Assembly (NCBI GenBank): GCA_014529385.2
Contig: CM043942.1
Coordinates: 57,787,340 to 57,847,339 of the forward strand
Reading direction: 5' to 3'
Source: Adiantum capillus-veneris
Taxonomy: Eukaryota; Streptophyta; Polypodiopsida; Polypodiales; Pteridaceae
DNA length: 60,000 nucleotides
The position numbers and the translations under genes were made by a program. This document shows positions 1 to 11,260 of this stretch, in pieces (the first letter of the stretch is position 1; each line of letters opens with the position of its first letter). Below the pieces are notes generated by a model. It ran no database searches, was not told the origin of the DNA, and saw nothing but the letters and a program-made list of their open reading frames with translations.

Positions 1-912
1 TAGGTGTTATGGTCCCTAGTGTTTAGCAAAGGCTGATTTGGAACGGCATGCATATTCCTCGGGTTGTTGCTTATGAAGCATTTTGCACTCTATGTGCACT
101 ATCTCTATGAGATTGCATTTGGGTCTACTAATCACCAATAGAGTTCATGGCTCGATTTGGGTGTTTGTGGATTTTTCAAGTTAACCACGATGGTTATTCC
201 GGACATTGTTGATTCCTAAACAACGTTATACGCTATTGTGATTCCCCGTTTACTAGTCGTCTGGGAAGACTGTCTATAAACTGTGGGGGAAACACACCTC
301 AGTACTGTCAGTATCCAAGGGGATTGGCAGATTACAAAGTGTAATCTTGGGCTAAAGGATATGCAAAGTGCGTACATTAGCACCAAGCAATCCAATTAAT
401 AAGCATTTATTGATCTTCTTGGAGTTTACTTACCATCAGTTAACGCATGTTGCGACTAGGTAGTCTCTTCATGTATAAGTCACGTTCTCAACCTTGAACA
501 CTCGTTAGGGTGGGGTTGTTTACTGATGATGAAATTTGGGAACAAGTCAAGGACTTAAACTTGGATGATGAGTTATGTCAGCAAGTTACTTTCATGGAAA
601 GTGACAAGAGGTACTCTTTTTGGTACATCTTTCTTGTGATGAACTCGTTTACCACTCTTATGAGTGTTGTAAATGGATTATACACACTATGTTTGGATAG
701 GAACCGATACCATCAGATGGTTACAAATGGACAACAATGTAGAAATCCAAGATGTTACTCTTGGTTTCATTGAACCTCCTACTGAACCGGGTTCAACTCA
801 AATGAACCGTTGGATCCATGAGGGATGTTATGGTAGAAAACATTAGTGTTCTTATGAAGATACCATCACTTGTGTTTTCACGGACGAAAACTCTTCTCCA
901 AGAGGGGAGTAA
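1..912. other. Unassigned sequence left of the first LTR
   Basis: No protein family is recognised. One open stretch at 510-773 begins with a non-ATG codon and resembles nothing I know. Because a polypurine tract and LTR-like start follow at 900-913, this stretch is probably the decayed 3' internal part of a retroelement. That is inference from position only. Confidence 0.35.
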
Positions 913-1242
913 TGTCAGGACAAGGGAAGGACCAGTCACGGCCAAGAGCCAGGATGGACATGCAGTCAAGGGGGTCCTTATATTTAGCAGGCCAAGGGTC
1001 TATATAGGACATGGCTGGGTGTAGATTAGCATGTTCCAGTCCCCTTGCCCTTTCAGGTCCTTTAGTTGTTCACAAAATGTTAGAGTTGTTCATTGCAAGA
1101 GGGTAAGTGGAACATGGATCTATTACCTCGGTTGGAATGAACAAGGTTCAAGGTACACAATTGGGAACTATAGACTTAATAATAGAGTCTTTTGGGACTT
1201 TTCTTTGATGTAAACTTTATTGAGCTATTGGCAAGATTGACA
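913..1242 (+). mobile_element. Putative LTR start (family C) preceded by a polypurine tract
   Basis: A purine run AAGAGGGGAG at 900-909 is followed by TAA and then TGTCAGGAC at 913, the usual order polypurine tract then LTR beginning TG. A TATA-like CTATATAGG lies near 1000. The right end is uncertain: GATTGACA at 1235-1242 is one possible CA end, which would give about 330 bp. No partner LTR is in the window, so the call rests on local signals. Confidence 0.4.
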
Positions 1243-1499
1243 GGAAGCATATCAATTGGGCACTATTAGACCCTCTCCACTACTCTTTGCAATTAACAGT
1301 CTCTAAACCATGTGTGGGGTTGCTTGAGTGCTAATTTTCAAAAGTTAAGAAGAGTAGAAACTAAGGTTTTGAAGTTTCCAAAGAACAAAGTAGTGTACAC
1401 ATAAATCTAGTTAGAATGCCCTCGTACACCCAAGGTGTGAATCAAACGACAAAGTCAAAGCCTAAAGTTTTCATGACATCTTCAATAAAAGACCACATA

Positions 1500-1980
1500 A
1501 TTATGTCATATGCCTTGTCGAAAAACGGCTAACCTCTCAACCTGTGCTTACACTACTGAATCTCTCAAAACCATTTGAGGTCCAATGTGATGCTTGTGGA
1601 GATTTCTTTGGAGCAGTCTGCTTCAAAAAGGGCATGCCATAGCATACGAGAGTCGAAGATTCAATTCCAATGAGAGAGTATTGGGCATATACAAAAAGAA
1701 TCTACTAGTTGTTCTACATGCCATAGACACATGGAAGCATATCTTCTAGAGATTACATTCATCCTATGAACGGATCACCAAAGCCTTAAGCACTTTATGA
1801 TGCAAACCAAGATTTTCGACAAACAAATGAGGTGGGAAAATTTTCCTTTGCAATTTAACTTTCATATTGCTCACATTGATAGCAAGCACAAATTACAATT
1901 ATGTGACTGATGCACTATCACAATGTCAAGGGCAAATGCAGTGTCTATAGCAACTCACAATGATCTATCTTTCATGATAG
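1500..1980 (+). pseudogene. Chromovirus RNase H domain remnant (left part of interrupted element B1)
   Basis: Several reading frames together recall the Ty3/gypsy RNase H domain. PFEVQCDACGDFFGAV at 1571-1618 corresponds to the block holding the first catalytic Asp. TDHQSLKHFM starts at 1770 and is followed by QMRWENFPLQFNFHIAH, the standard end of this domain. SRANAVSIATHNDLS just before 1980 looks like the start of the linker to integrase. Stops and frame changes show it is dead. It is cut at 1980 by the family A element, and its continuation (integrase) resumes at 9093. The RNase H would have removed RNA from the RNA-DNA hybrid during reverse transcription. Confidence 0.8.
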
Positions 1981-4578
1981 TGATAGCCGTTTTCCTGCTT
2001 TCCATAATTGCCATAGTAAGCTACGTCACCCTATCAAATCACTCAAACATTTTGGTTATCCCTACCATTTCACTGTACATAGGAGTATGTGAGTTAGGGG
2101 ACTTTCCCTATATTTTCTTAACAACCCTTAATTAGCTAGTCACTAGGCTAGTTGAGCCAAAATACTAATAAAAATAAAAAATATAAGTATATTATGGCTC
2201 ATTTGTGTGTAAATATTTCATTTTATATAGGGCCTAAATTTAAGGATTTTTCATAATTATTTTAGTATTTATTTAAATATTTATACTTAGGTGTGTGTTA
2301 TTTATGCTATGTACATTGACTCACCATTACCATATTTTTTCTTACCATTTTGCATACTCTTTATTCCATATAAAAATAATTTCATGCAAGCTTCTCTTAT
2401 TTTTTGTGTAACTCCATCCCAACAAAAATCCAAAAAAACTAGTTCTATTTATGTGTATATTTTTTCACTATTGTGAATTTTTCCTTCCTACATCTATTCT
2501 CTATTACTCTCATAAATTAGACCACAAAAAATATTCATCTTTTTATGGTAGACTTATAATGAGAGAGATTTATTTTCACCCCTTTATATTTTTTCCACCT
2601 ATATTATTTATATTTGACATGTACATATTTTTTTAGACCCCTCAATATTTGATTTTCCTAGTTGTACTATTCACTTATATCATGATCTCAACAATATCTT
2701 CAATTATAGACCTACCAAATAAGTTCAAGGGTATGTGGCATGCATGCATGCACCATGGGGAGCTCACTCTTGGAGGTATTCAAAAGAATCATCCAAAGAA
2801 GAACCTCACAAGGACCTTGTGCAGTGGAAAAAACAGTCGGTTTTGCTGAATTTTTAAAGATCACATGCTCCCCGAATTTGGAAAGGTGATATAATTAAAA
2901 GTTGTAGCTCGTGAGCTGAAATTTTACCTCAAATTGTGTCATATTTTTTTGAGCTACGAGCTGCGAGCTATGATTTTATTGGTGGACCCCAGTTTGCCCA
3001 TGCTATGCAGCCACACTCCCTCTTCCACTTTATCATTTTCCTCTTTCACACACACTCCTCCCTCTGCTTTCCACTCCCAAACCTGCAACTCCCATGTCCT
3101 AATTCACCCTCTTCACCATTGCCACATCTCTCACACCTCCATATCCTTCATCCTCCATTTCTACACCCTATGTGTCCCCCTTTCTCTTTACATATATGTC
3201 CATATTACCATACTCTCTTCAGCTTTGCAAAGAACTTCAAAAAATCAGCAAAAATCCAAGGATAACCTCTGCAAATGAAGGCTTTTATCATGAATTTTCC
3301 AAGGTTTGAAATAACATAGCTTCATCGACACGCGCTGCTTGGCCATGCTGACTACTTCTTCTTTCGGTGCTGTAAAGAGGTGAATGTCAACTTCTCCAAA
3401 GCTTCAACCTCTCTTTACAAGATCCTCCCTTCTCTAACTTTCTCATCATATATCTCACCATTTGGTGAATGATTTTGTAAATAGTGTTTAGTGATAACTG
3501 CTAACTACTACCCACTAACCTTATTGTAAATGCACCCTCTACTAGAGTAGGAACTACCAAATTATTCACTCAATCCTCTCTCCTTTCATCCTCAATAATT
3601 CTCTTCCCTTGAGCCCACATCCATGTGACTCAAAGGACAAGAGAGACCCACCCTCATTTAAAAAAACTAAAATATGCATAATCTTTTATTCCTTCAAATA
3701 AACTTGATTAGGCCTAATCCTAATCGGGGCTTCTAAAACCTATAAATAGATCCCTTCTCTCCCTTGTAAATTAACACATGATCACACTACACCACACCAT
3801 TCTCAACACATAACACACCACTCTTCAAACCTAGTAGTGTAGAGTTTATGCATTGTGAGTGCTCTATTCCATCACTACACATAGGTGCATGGAGAAGCTT
3901 GAAGTTAGTTATGCCATCTAGAGGAGTGGAGTGATACTATACTCTGCAATCACACTTGTAGCCTACTCTTGTCCATAAATAAGATTCATAGTTTTGGGTG
4001 CAATTGTATGCTGCAACTACGACTCTTTTCTCCAAATTGACTTGATAAGTTGTCTCATCAGGTGGTTGAATGTATATTGTCCTTGAAGTTTATTGTGCCA
4101 TTTCATGCTTGGTGGTTTGAGGGCTTATTGAATTGTTTACCTGAAAGGTAAATTGTAAGAGGGTGCTCGGTGAGAGGGATCCCGTGACCCTAAGACAATT
4201 TGTGTATTGGCAACAAGGTCAAGTTTTGTGTTGTCTCTCTATTTCTCATCAAGCTTTGTGTGCATCTAGTCTTTAAGGCTAAGATTGAGTTGCTCGAGTT
4301 GATTTGTGCTCTTTACCTCTCTCTGGAGTGGTGAATGTTTGTGTTTGGTGTGTGTGTCTATCTTGCATTCCCCTCTCTTTGTGCATTTGAGTACCAGGAG
4401 ATTTTACATGCGTCCTAGTTCTCATCTACAACTAGGTGGTGCCCCTTTTCTTGTTTGGTTTCTGGCTTTGGGCTGTTGTGTCTATGACTGTGCTTGCCCC
4501 AGCCCCAATTGAGCAGCAGTGGATCCTCGAAGGGTGTTTAGAGGCCGCTCTTCTTGTTGCTTGCCCCGGACCGCCTCA
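1981..4578 (+). repeat. Family A 5' LTR
   Basis: Starts TGATAGCCG and ends CCGCCTCA, 2598 bp. The right end is set by comparison with the solo LTR at 50136-52733, which stops at the same CCGCCTCA, and by the primer-binding site three bases further on. The 3' LTR at 7112-9092 matches the first 2.0 kb closely, apart from an inverted block at 2458-2656. Confidence 0.85.
3741..3748 (+). promoter_or_regulatory. TATA box of family A LTR
   Basis: TATAAATA within CCTATAAATAGA is conserved in all three family A LTRs: here, at 8837-8844 and in the solo LTR at 51919-51926. Its position well inside the LTR fits a U3 promoter. Confidence 0.6.
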
Positions 4579-4581
4579 AAT

Positions 4582-4598
4582 TGGTGCCCCCACTGAGG
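4582..4598 (+). promoter_or_regulatory. Primer-binding site of family A
   Basis: TGGTGCCCCCACTGAGG begins three bases after the LTR end. It starts TGG, complementary to a tRNA CCA tail, and is not the common initiator-Met site TGGTATCAGAG. The identical 17 bases occur as the primer-binding site of the Tat-like element (39583-39599, minus strand). The tRNA was not identified. Confidence 0.75.
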
Positions 4599-4890
4599 AA
4601 TGGCTTTGTGCTTATTGCTGTTGTATTGCATGAATGCTTGAATTTTAGCATAATCAAGTAGATTATATGAATCATGAAAACTTGTATGACTGAGTTTAAT
4701 CTCAAGGTAACAAAAATTGATGTATAATATGGTTTGGATTAGCATAACATAAGAAAGGAAAAAACATTTTCACATAAGAATCTAAAATTCATGTTGAAAG
4801 ACCTTTCAAAACTTTGTGTAGTTAGTTGATGTCATGAGAGAAAATGATTGTTTGGAACTAATATTTGTGTGGTTTTAGCATTGAGAGACT

Positions 4891-5634
4891 ATGACACGCT
4901 ATACCTTCGATGATATCCCAACCTTCTTTGGAAATCTAGAAGAAGATGTTGATGATTTTCTTGCTGATTTTAGAATGGTTTGTCGTATCCTTGGTAAAAG
5001 GGATGACATTGAAAAAGGGGATTTTCTATTGCTATGCCTTAGAGGCAACGCTGAGCAATGGTTTTGGAGTATGTCTTCTCAGGTTGAAGATGGGTATACC
5101 CAAATTTCCAAAGCTTTGAAGACCAGATTCTCTAAATTTTCAACAACGGAGAAAGCACGGGCTTCATTAGGGAGACTTCAACAACATGGTGAACACTACT
5201 ATGCTTATGAGGATATATTTTCTCGTCAATGGGGAGGATATGGGTTTAGTTCTACATTTCCAGATTATGTAAAAATGGAGCAATTTATTTCGGGTTTGTC
5301 TCCTTTCCTAAAGACTAAGGTTACTTGTAGTGGACCCTCTACCTTTGAAGAAGTGGTCACTATTGCCCGAAGGAAGTTTCACAAGTACTTCTACATCAAA
5401 AATGGTTTTCATCATGCTGGAAGAACCAACCATCATGAAAGTGTTTCTATCAAGGAGTCATCTCCTTTGCCATACTTGTCTCCTTCTACTCCGACAAATG
5501 TTGAAGAAGTTACTTACATGCCAACTGATTATTCAAGTGCTAAAGTGTGGCCAAGATTCAAATGTGGAATCTCTTTCTTCTACCTTTATCACAAGCATGC
5601 AAAAATTGACACAAGATATCTCAAATGGAATTGA
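4891..5634 (+). CDS. gag: Gag-like capsid protein of family A
   Basis: A 247-residue frame from an ATG shows the retrotransposon Gag core: IPTFFGN near residues 9-15, GNAEQWFWSM at about 52-61, and FISGLSPFLKTKV and FEEVVTIARRKF towards the end. The same landmarks occur in the Gag of the Tat-like element at 38104-38952 (PTFYARSG, KAWYETL, FMVGLYPLLKAKV, FEEAREVAIIKF), so the two are related. Gag packages element RNA into cytoplasmic particles. The frame appears to shift by +1 near 5560-5630 into the acidic segment downstream. No zinc knuckle is visible. Confidence 0.75.
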   Translation: MTRYTFDDIPTFFGNLEEDVDDFLADFRMVCRILGKRDDIEKGDFLLLCLRGNAEQWFWSMSSQVEDGYTQISKALKTRFSKFSTTEKARASLGRLQQHGEHYYAYEDIFSRQWGGYGFSSTFPDYVKMEQFISGLSPFLKTKVTCSGPSTFEEVVTIARRKFHKYFYIKNGFHHAGRTNHHESVSIKESSPLPYLSPSTPTNVEEVTYMPTDYSSAKVWPRFKCGISFFYLYHKHAKIDTRYLKWN

Positions 5635-6115
5635 TGATTCAACAATGGATACATCCAACCTTTTTTTGGCGGAGGATCAATTTCTAGTCCGAGCAGACGA
5701 AGCTTTTGTGCAACATGACTCTATGGAGAATGAAGACCTTGAAGGTAACCTTGATCTTATGGAATGTTTTGAGAGTGTATCTTGTCTAAAAGAAGAGAGT
5801 GAAGAAGAAGATGAAATCATAGGTGGGGAGATCATGGACCACATTGATCATAAAGAGATGATTGTGTACATGGAATGCCAACTCCAAAACAAAGTAGAAG
5901 AGTGTGAGTTGAATCCATGTGAGGATAATCTTCAAAAAGTGTTTGAGGATGTTGAAAAGCATCGGTATGACCCATGTATATTAAGCATGGAGGAACCTAT
6001 CATGCAAGAAGCCAAAGTTTTCACAAAATCAAACAGTAATCCATCAACCTTTGAGGTGGTACAATGTGAAGAGTTACAACCGTGCCAAAGGGGGGGCTTA
6101 GAAGGGGATAAATAA
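5600..6115 (+). pseudogene. Acidic C-terminal extension of family A Gag, in the next frame
   Basis: After the Gag frame closes, an open stretch continues in the +1 frame to a stop at 6113-6115. It is rich in Glu and Asp (for example CLKEESEEEDEIIGGE) and Cys, with no zinc knuckle or enzyme motif. Usage looks coding because the frame stays open for about 170 codons directly after Gag. It may be the C-terminal part of one long Gag protein separated by a single frameshift, or a separate accessory product. I do not recognise the domain. Confidence 0.5.
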
Positions 6116-7097
6116 CATGGGAGAGTAGTAAAAAATAAAATCATAAAAGGAAACTGCCAGAAGGGTATCATTCTCTCCAATGGTGTTTTAGTGGGTGGCT
6201 CTTCATTCATGGGACAATCTCTTAGCAAGAAAATCCAAACTTTGGAAGCCCCAATCATCTTCACATTGGGTTTCACCTCTTCAAAGTCAACTTCTCCTCT
6301 CTTCACATATACCTTTTATCGGGGACACCATACCTTCTTAAGTGGAAGAGGACATGAATACTTGGTGATGAAGAGATGTTTCCAAACCTTCTACATTTGG
6401 TTCTTTGGTGTATGGAGGTCGCACATTGTGATGCTTTTGGTCTTCATCATAGATTAAAAACTTGTTGATTGCTACATGTGGATATTTCATCAATCAGTTC
6501 TCTTCTAATGTGTTGGAAGCAATAGAAACCTTCATCTATTATCTACTTATGTGGTAAACTATTTGCAATATCTTCCAATAGAAGTTGGAAGCATGGATCA
6601 AGATTTCCTAAATCATAAAGGTCAAAGAGTTTTTGACTTGATGAGCCTACCCAGGTTGAATGAATTTTATGAGCTATAGTTTAGGAATTTGCTCATACAA
6701 GCTCTTGAAGATCGTAGCAGATACATCAACTTTACACAGGAGGAAGAGCAACCAATCTTTTATATCACATTCATAGTGATAGATGCAATGATGGATAACA
6801 ATAAAATCTACAAGTTTCTTCAACCAAAATCAGTAAGTGATTCCATACCATACATCTCTCTTTGGGAAAGATATTTCAAGATATTTGATCCTGGGGGGTG
6901 CTTATGGAAACTTTCTCAATGGAGGAGGTTTCCTTAGTCACTTCATCCTGCTATTGGCTCTGAGAATATTTCATATCACACAAGGTTTTTTAATCATACA
7001 ACAAAGGTTCTTCAAAGATGAGAGCAGACAAAGACAAACGTTACACAATCTACATGTTGTCTGGTCGGATAAATGGAACATGAATGTACCATTATCT
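6116..7097 (+). other. Non-coding internal region of family A
   Basis: About 1 kb between the acidic reading frame and the polypurine tract. Short open stretches (6191-6457, 6689-6937) match nothing I know. Where an autonomous element would carry pol there is only this sequence. Confidence 0.5.
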
Positions 7098-7111
7098 AAG
7101 GGGGGGGCTAA
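7098..7111 (+). promoter_or_regulatory. Polypurine tract of family A
   Basis: AAGGGGGGGG then CTAA directly before the 3' LTR start TGATAGCCG at 7112. This is the normal site of plus-strand priming. A very similar tract, AAAGGGGGGGCTTAG, occurs at 6087-6101. Confidence 0.8.
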
Positions 7112-9092
7112 TGATAGCCGTTTTTCGACTTTCCATAATTGCCATAGTAAGCTACCTCACCCTATCAAATCACTCAAACATTTTGGTTATCCCTACCATT
7201 TCACTGTACATAGGCGTGTGTGAGTTAGGGGACTTTCCCTATATTTTCTTAAAACCCTTAATTAGCTAGTCACTGGGCTAGTTGAGCCAAAAGAAAAAAA
7301 AAGTATATTATGACACATTTGTGTAAATATTTCATTTTATATAGGGCCTAAATTTAAAGATTTTTCATAATTATTTTGGTATTTATTTAAATATTTATAC
7401 TTAGGTGTGTGTTATTTATGCTATGTACATTGACTCACCATTACCATATTTTTTCTTACCATTTTGTATACTCTTTATTCCATATAAAAATAATTTCATG
7501 CAAGCTTCTCTTATTTTTGGTGTAACTCCATCCCAACAAAAATCCAAAAAAACTAGTTCTATTTAAAAATCAAATATTGAGGGGTCTAAAAAAATATGTA
7601 CATGTCAAATATAAATAATATAGGTGGAAAAAATATAAAGGGGTCAAAATAAATCTCTCTCATTATAAGTCTACCATAAAAAGATGAATATTTTTTGTGG
7701 TCTAATTTATGAGAGTAATAGAGAATAGATGTAGGAAGGAAAAAATCACAATAGTGAAAAAATATTCACTTATATCATGATCTCAGCAATATCTTCAATT
7801 ATAGACCTACCAAATAAGGTCAAGGGTATGTGGCATGCATGCATGCACCATGGGGAGCTCACTCTTGGAGATATTCAAAAGAATCATCCAAAGAAGAACC
7901 TCACAAGGACCTTGTGCAGTGGAAAAAACAGTCGGTTTTGCTGAATTTTTAAAGATCACATGCTCCCCGAATTTGGAAAGGTGATATAATTAAAAGTTGT
8001 AGCTCGTGAGCTGAAATTTTACCTCAAATTGTGTCATATTTTTTTGAGCTACGAGCTGCGAGCTATGATTTTATTGGTGGACCCCAGTTTGCCCATGCTA
8101 TGCAGCCACACTCCCTCTTCCACTTTATCATTTTCCTCTTTCACACACACTCCTCCCTCTCCTTCCCACTCCCAAACCTGCAACTCCCATGTCCTAATTC
8201 ACCCTCTTCACCATTGCCACATCTCTCACACCTCCATATCCTTCATCCTCCATTTCTACACCCTATGTGTCCCCCTTTCTCTTTACATATATGTCCATAT
8301 TACCATACTCTCTTCAGCTTTGTAAAGAACTTCAAAAAATCAGCGAAAATCCAAGGATAACCTCTGCAAATAAAGGATTTTATCATGAATTTTCCAAGGT
8401 TTGAAATAACATAGCTTCATCGACATGCGCTGCTTCGCCATGTTGACTACTTCTTCTTCCGGTGCTGTAAAGAGGTGAATGTCAACTTCTCCAAAGCTTC
8501 AACCTCTCTTTACAAGCTCATCCCTTCTCTAACTCTCTCATCATATATCTCACCATTGGGTGAATGATTTTGTAAATATTTTTTAGTGATAATTGCTAAC
8601 TACTAACCACTAACCTTATTGTAAAATGCACCCTCTACTAGAGTAGGCACTCCCAAATTATTCACTGAATCCTCTCTCTTTTCATCCTCAATAATTCTCT
8701 TCCCTTGAGCCCACATCCATGTGACTCAAAGGACAAGAGAGACCCACCCTCATTAAAAAAAACTAAAATATGCATAATCTTTTATTCCTTCAAATAAACT
8801 TGATTAGGCTTAATTCTAATCGGGGCTTCTAAAACCTATAAATAGATCCCTTCTCTCCCTTGTAAATTAACACATGATCACACTACACCACACCATTCTC
8901 AACACATAACACACCACTCTTCAAACCTAGTTGTGTAGAGTGTGTGCATTGTGAGTGCTCTATTCCATCACTACACATAGGTGCATGGAGAAGCTTGAAG
9001 TTAGTTATGCCATCTAGAGGAGTGGAGTGATACTATACCATGCAATCACACTTGTAGCCTACTCTTGTCCATAAATAAGATTCATAGTTTTG
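7112..9092 (+). repeat. Family A 3' LTR, truncated and with an internal inversion
   Basis: Matches the 5' LTR from TGATAGCCG to TTCATAGTTTTG, then breaks off at 9092, lacking the last 582 bp present at 3997-4578. Between 7565 and 7763 it carries the reverse complement of 5' LTR 2458-2656. The TATA box at 8837-8844 is kept. Sequence right of the break is chromovirus integrase. Confidence 0.85.
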
Positions 9093-9873
9093 CCTAGCAT
9101 AGATGGATTCAACCTACTCTTTAAGGAGTAGAGACCTACTTCTATGGCCTGCCATGAAAGTAGACATACAAGGGTATGTTTTGAAATGCGTGGTACGAGA
9201 AAAGACAAAGTATGCTAGAGGGAAGCAACCGAGATTGCTCCAGCCATTGCCAATGCCTAATTCACCATGTGAGAGAATATCCATGGATTTTATCATTGAA
9301 TTTTTCAAGTCTATCCATGGGAATAGAAGAATATGGACAATAGTTGTTGAAAAGTTTAGTAAACAAGCACATTTTATACCTGCCAAGAAGACTATTAAGG
9401 CACATCAAATGGAAACCCTCTTCATATCTAAGATTTTAAAGTACCATGCCTTGACAACATCCATAGTGTCGAACAAAGATCCTAGAATGACCAGTAATTT
9501 CTGGAAGGGTCTCTTTGAGAATCTAGGAACAAGGCTAAATTTCTCTTTGGCCTATCACCAAACGGATGGCCAAAATGCTTAGCCTTTAAGAAAAATGATT
9601 GGGTCTTGCTAAAGTTTCCCAAGGCTCCTCTAAGACAAACTAAGGGCAAAAATCCTACATGCCACCAATAGTATTATGCTAAGCTAGCAAAAAGATACTA
9701 TGGTCCTTTTCAAATCCTTAAACCAATCAACAAGATGGCCTAGCAACTCAAATTTCCCAATCATTGGCTCATACACAATGTCATGTGAGCCTACTTGAGC
9801 CTTACAAAGGAGAGCCACCAAGAGAACCTCAATTCTACCTCATAGTCAAGGAAGAATATGATTTCAAGAGAGA
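9093..9873 (+). pseudogene. Chromovirus integrase remnant (right part of element B1)
   Basis: The frame at 9103-9582 shows the end of the zinc domain (LWPAMKVDIQGYVLKCVV, with the second Cys of the CxxC pair changed to Arg) and the catalytic core: SMDFI with the first Asp, then VSNKD where SDRD is usual, so the second Asp is Asn. The core stops at YHQTDGQNA and jumps straight to the C-terminal module (NDWVLLKFPK, then YYAKLAKRYYGPFQIL and LLEPYKGEPP in shifted frames up to about 9830). Roughly 120 residues seen in the sister copy at 43600-43915 are deleted here. It is dead by several criteria. Confidence 0.8.
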
Positions 9874-11260
9874 TGTTATATCATAAAATCTAATATTTAC
9901 CTATCCCAAATGATTTTCTCATATTGAAATGATCATTTAATATGGGAAGATGAATGGGAACAAGAGGTAGAATATAGATATGTGTTTTAAAACCTATCTC
10001 AGCATGGGACCAAAAAGGAGAGATGGCTACATCTCAATAGGGGTCCAAGAGGAGATGGTCAACCAAGAAGCAATGTGCATATAATGGAGCTTAAAAGACC
10101 TTATGGTTAGCTTCATCAAAGACCTCCAAAATTTAGTGTTAAGAGTCCTTAGACCTAGGACCATTAGGTACTTTAGACCTTAGACCTTAGGCAAGCTAGG
10201 GATGAGCTTGAGGTGCTTAGTGACTAACGTGCTTGAGAAGGTTCAAGTAAACAAGAGGCCTACAAAGGAGGGGGATAGCCCTAAATGTAGGGAAAGGAGA
10301 GAGAAAACACACAGTCACTCACTCAAGAGTCACCCCTTTCCACAAGAGTCATAAAGGACACATGTCAAGCCCTAGCTCAAGCCCTAGCTAAGTTGCCCTC
10401 ATAGTGTGCCTGAATCCTATTGGATGGCCTATAGGGAGGACCAATGAGAATTTAGATTAAATAACTAATTAATATCTCTCTCTCTCTCTCTCAAAGAGGG
10501 AAAGGAGGACACTTGTCCAAATGCTACCGCTATTGCCCATGCCAGTAGTACGAGAGAGAGGAATTGACCAAGGCAAGAGGGGAGGCTCATCTTTAGCATT
10601 CACAACACACACAATATCATGTGTTGAGCAAGGAATTCATCTCCTTCTCCGAGCTTGGGAAGTAGAGAGCCTACACCAACAACACTTGACTATGGAATAA
10701 AAATCTAAGAAAGAGTCAAGCTTCAATAGCATGCTCATCTTCTCTACCATCTATATTACTATGCTAAGCTAAGCTCTACGAGTAATCTATGTGAGGAGAG
10801 TAATTCTTTCTCGTATGATACATCTTCGATCTTCCTTTTTACTTTCCTCACTCCCTGCCATCTCTCTCCACCTTTGAAGGTGTTTGAGGTCTTGGGATAG
10901 AGGCAGAGGACAAGTTTATGATTTTGTAAGTAATTTTAATTGTTGCTTTATGCATAATATTGGTGCATGTAGCTTTCCATCTTCATGGCGTCAACAATTT
11001 CTCAAGGAACACAAAGAATGTATTGTAACAAGTCTCTCTTTATTAGTAGAACATATAACACAAAATCCTTTTCGAGGGGGTACCTGCTCCAAATAAATCT
11101 GGTCCGTATTGCTCATGCCAAGCTAGCTAGGGATTATGTTTATTTTGCTACCTTCAATCAAGTACTCCCTATGTTCATGAGAAATTCTCAAAAAGAAATT
11201 CTCACTACTACTATCATTTTAATTCCGCTATAGTCAATGCTATTAGACTAATTCTATACA
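9874..11260 (+). repeat. Chromovirus family B LTR (3' LTR of element B1)
   Basis: Begins after the purine tract TTTCAAGAGAGA and contains TCATAAAATCTAATAT followed by CCTATCCCAAATG, as in the LTRs at 43161 and 44765. It ends near CTATACA at 11260, which aligns with the CATTACA end of the LTR at 44765-46352. A short CT microsatellite lies at about 10472-10492. It is shorter than the 1588-bp copy, partly because it has fewer GGTGCTTGA-type repeats. Confidence 0.7.

Larger units (their letters stand above)
1981..9092 (+). mobile_element. Family A gag-only LTR retrotransposon, nested in a chromovirus
   Basis: Two long direct repeats both begin TGATAGCCG (1981 and 7112). They enclose a primer-binding site at 4582, a Gag reading frame at 4891, and a polypurine tract at 7098. 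No protease, reverse transcriptase, RNase H or integrase is seen between the LTRs, so the element is non-autonomous. It sits between the RNase H and integrase parts of an older chromovirus, which dates it as the younger insertion. The right LTR is cut short. A solo LTR of the same family lies at 50136-52733. Confidence 0.85.

Noticed and set aside
2934-3278. Open frames of about 110 codons inside the family A LTR, repeated at 8029-8360
   Set aside because: They lie in the LTR upstream of the TATA box, are low in complexity, occur in two overlapping frames and are copied only because the LTR is.
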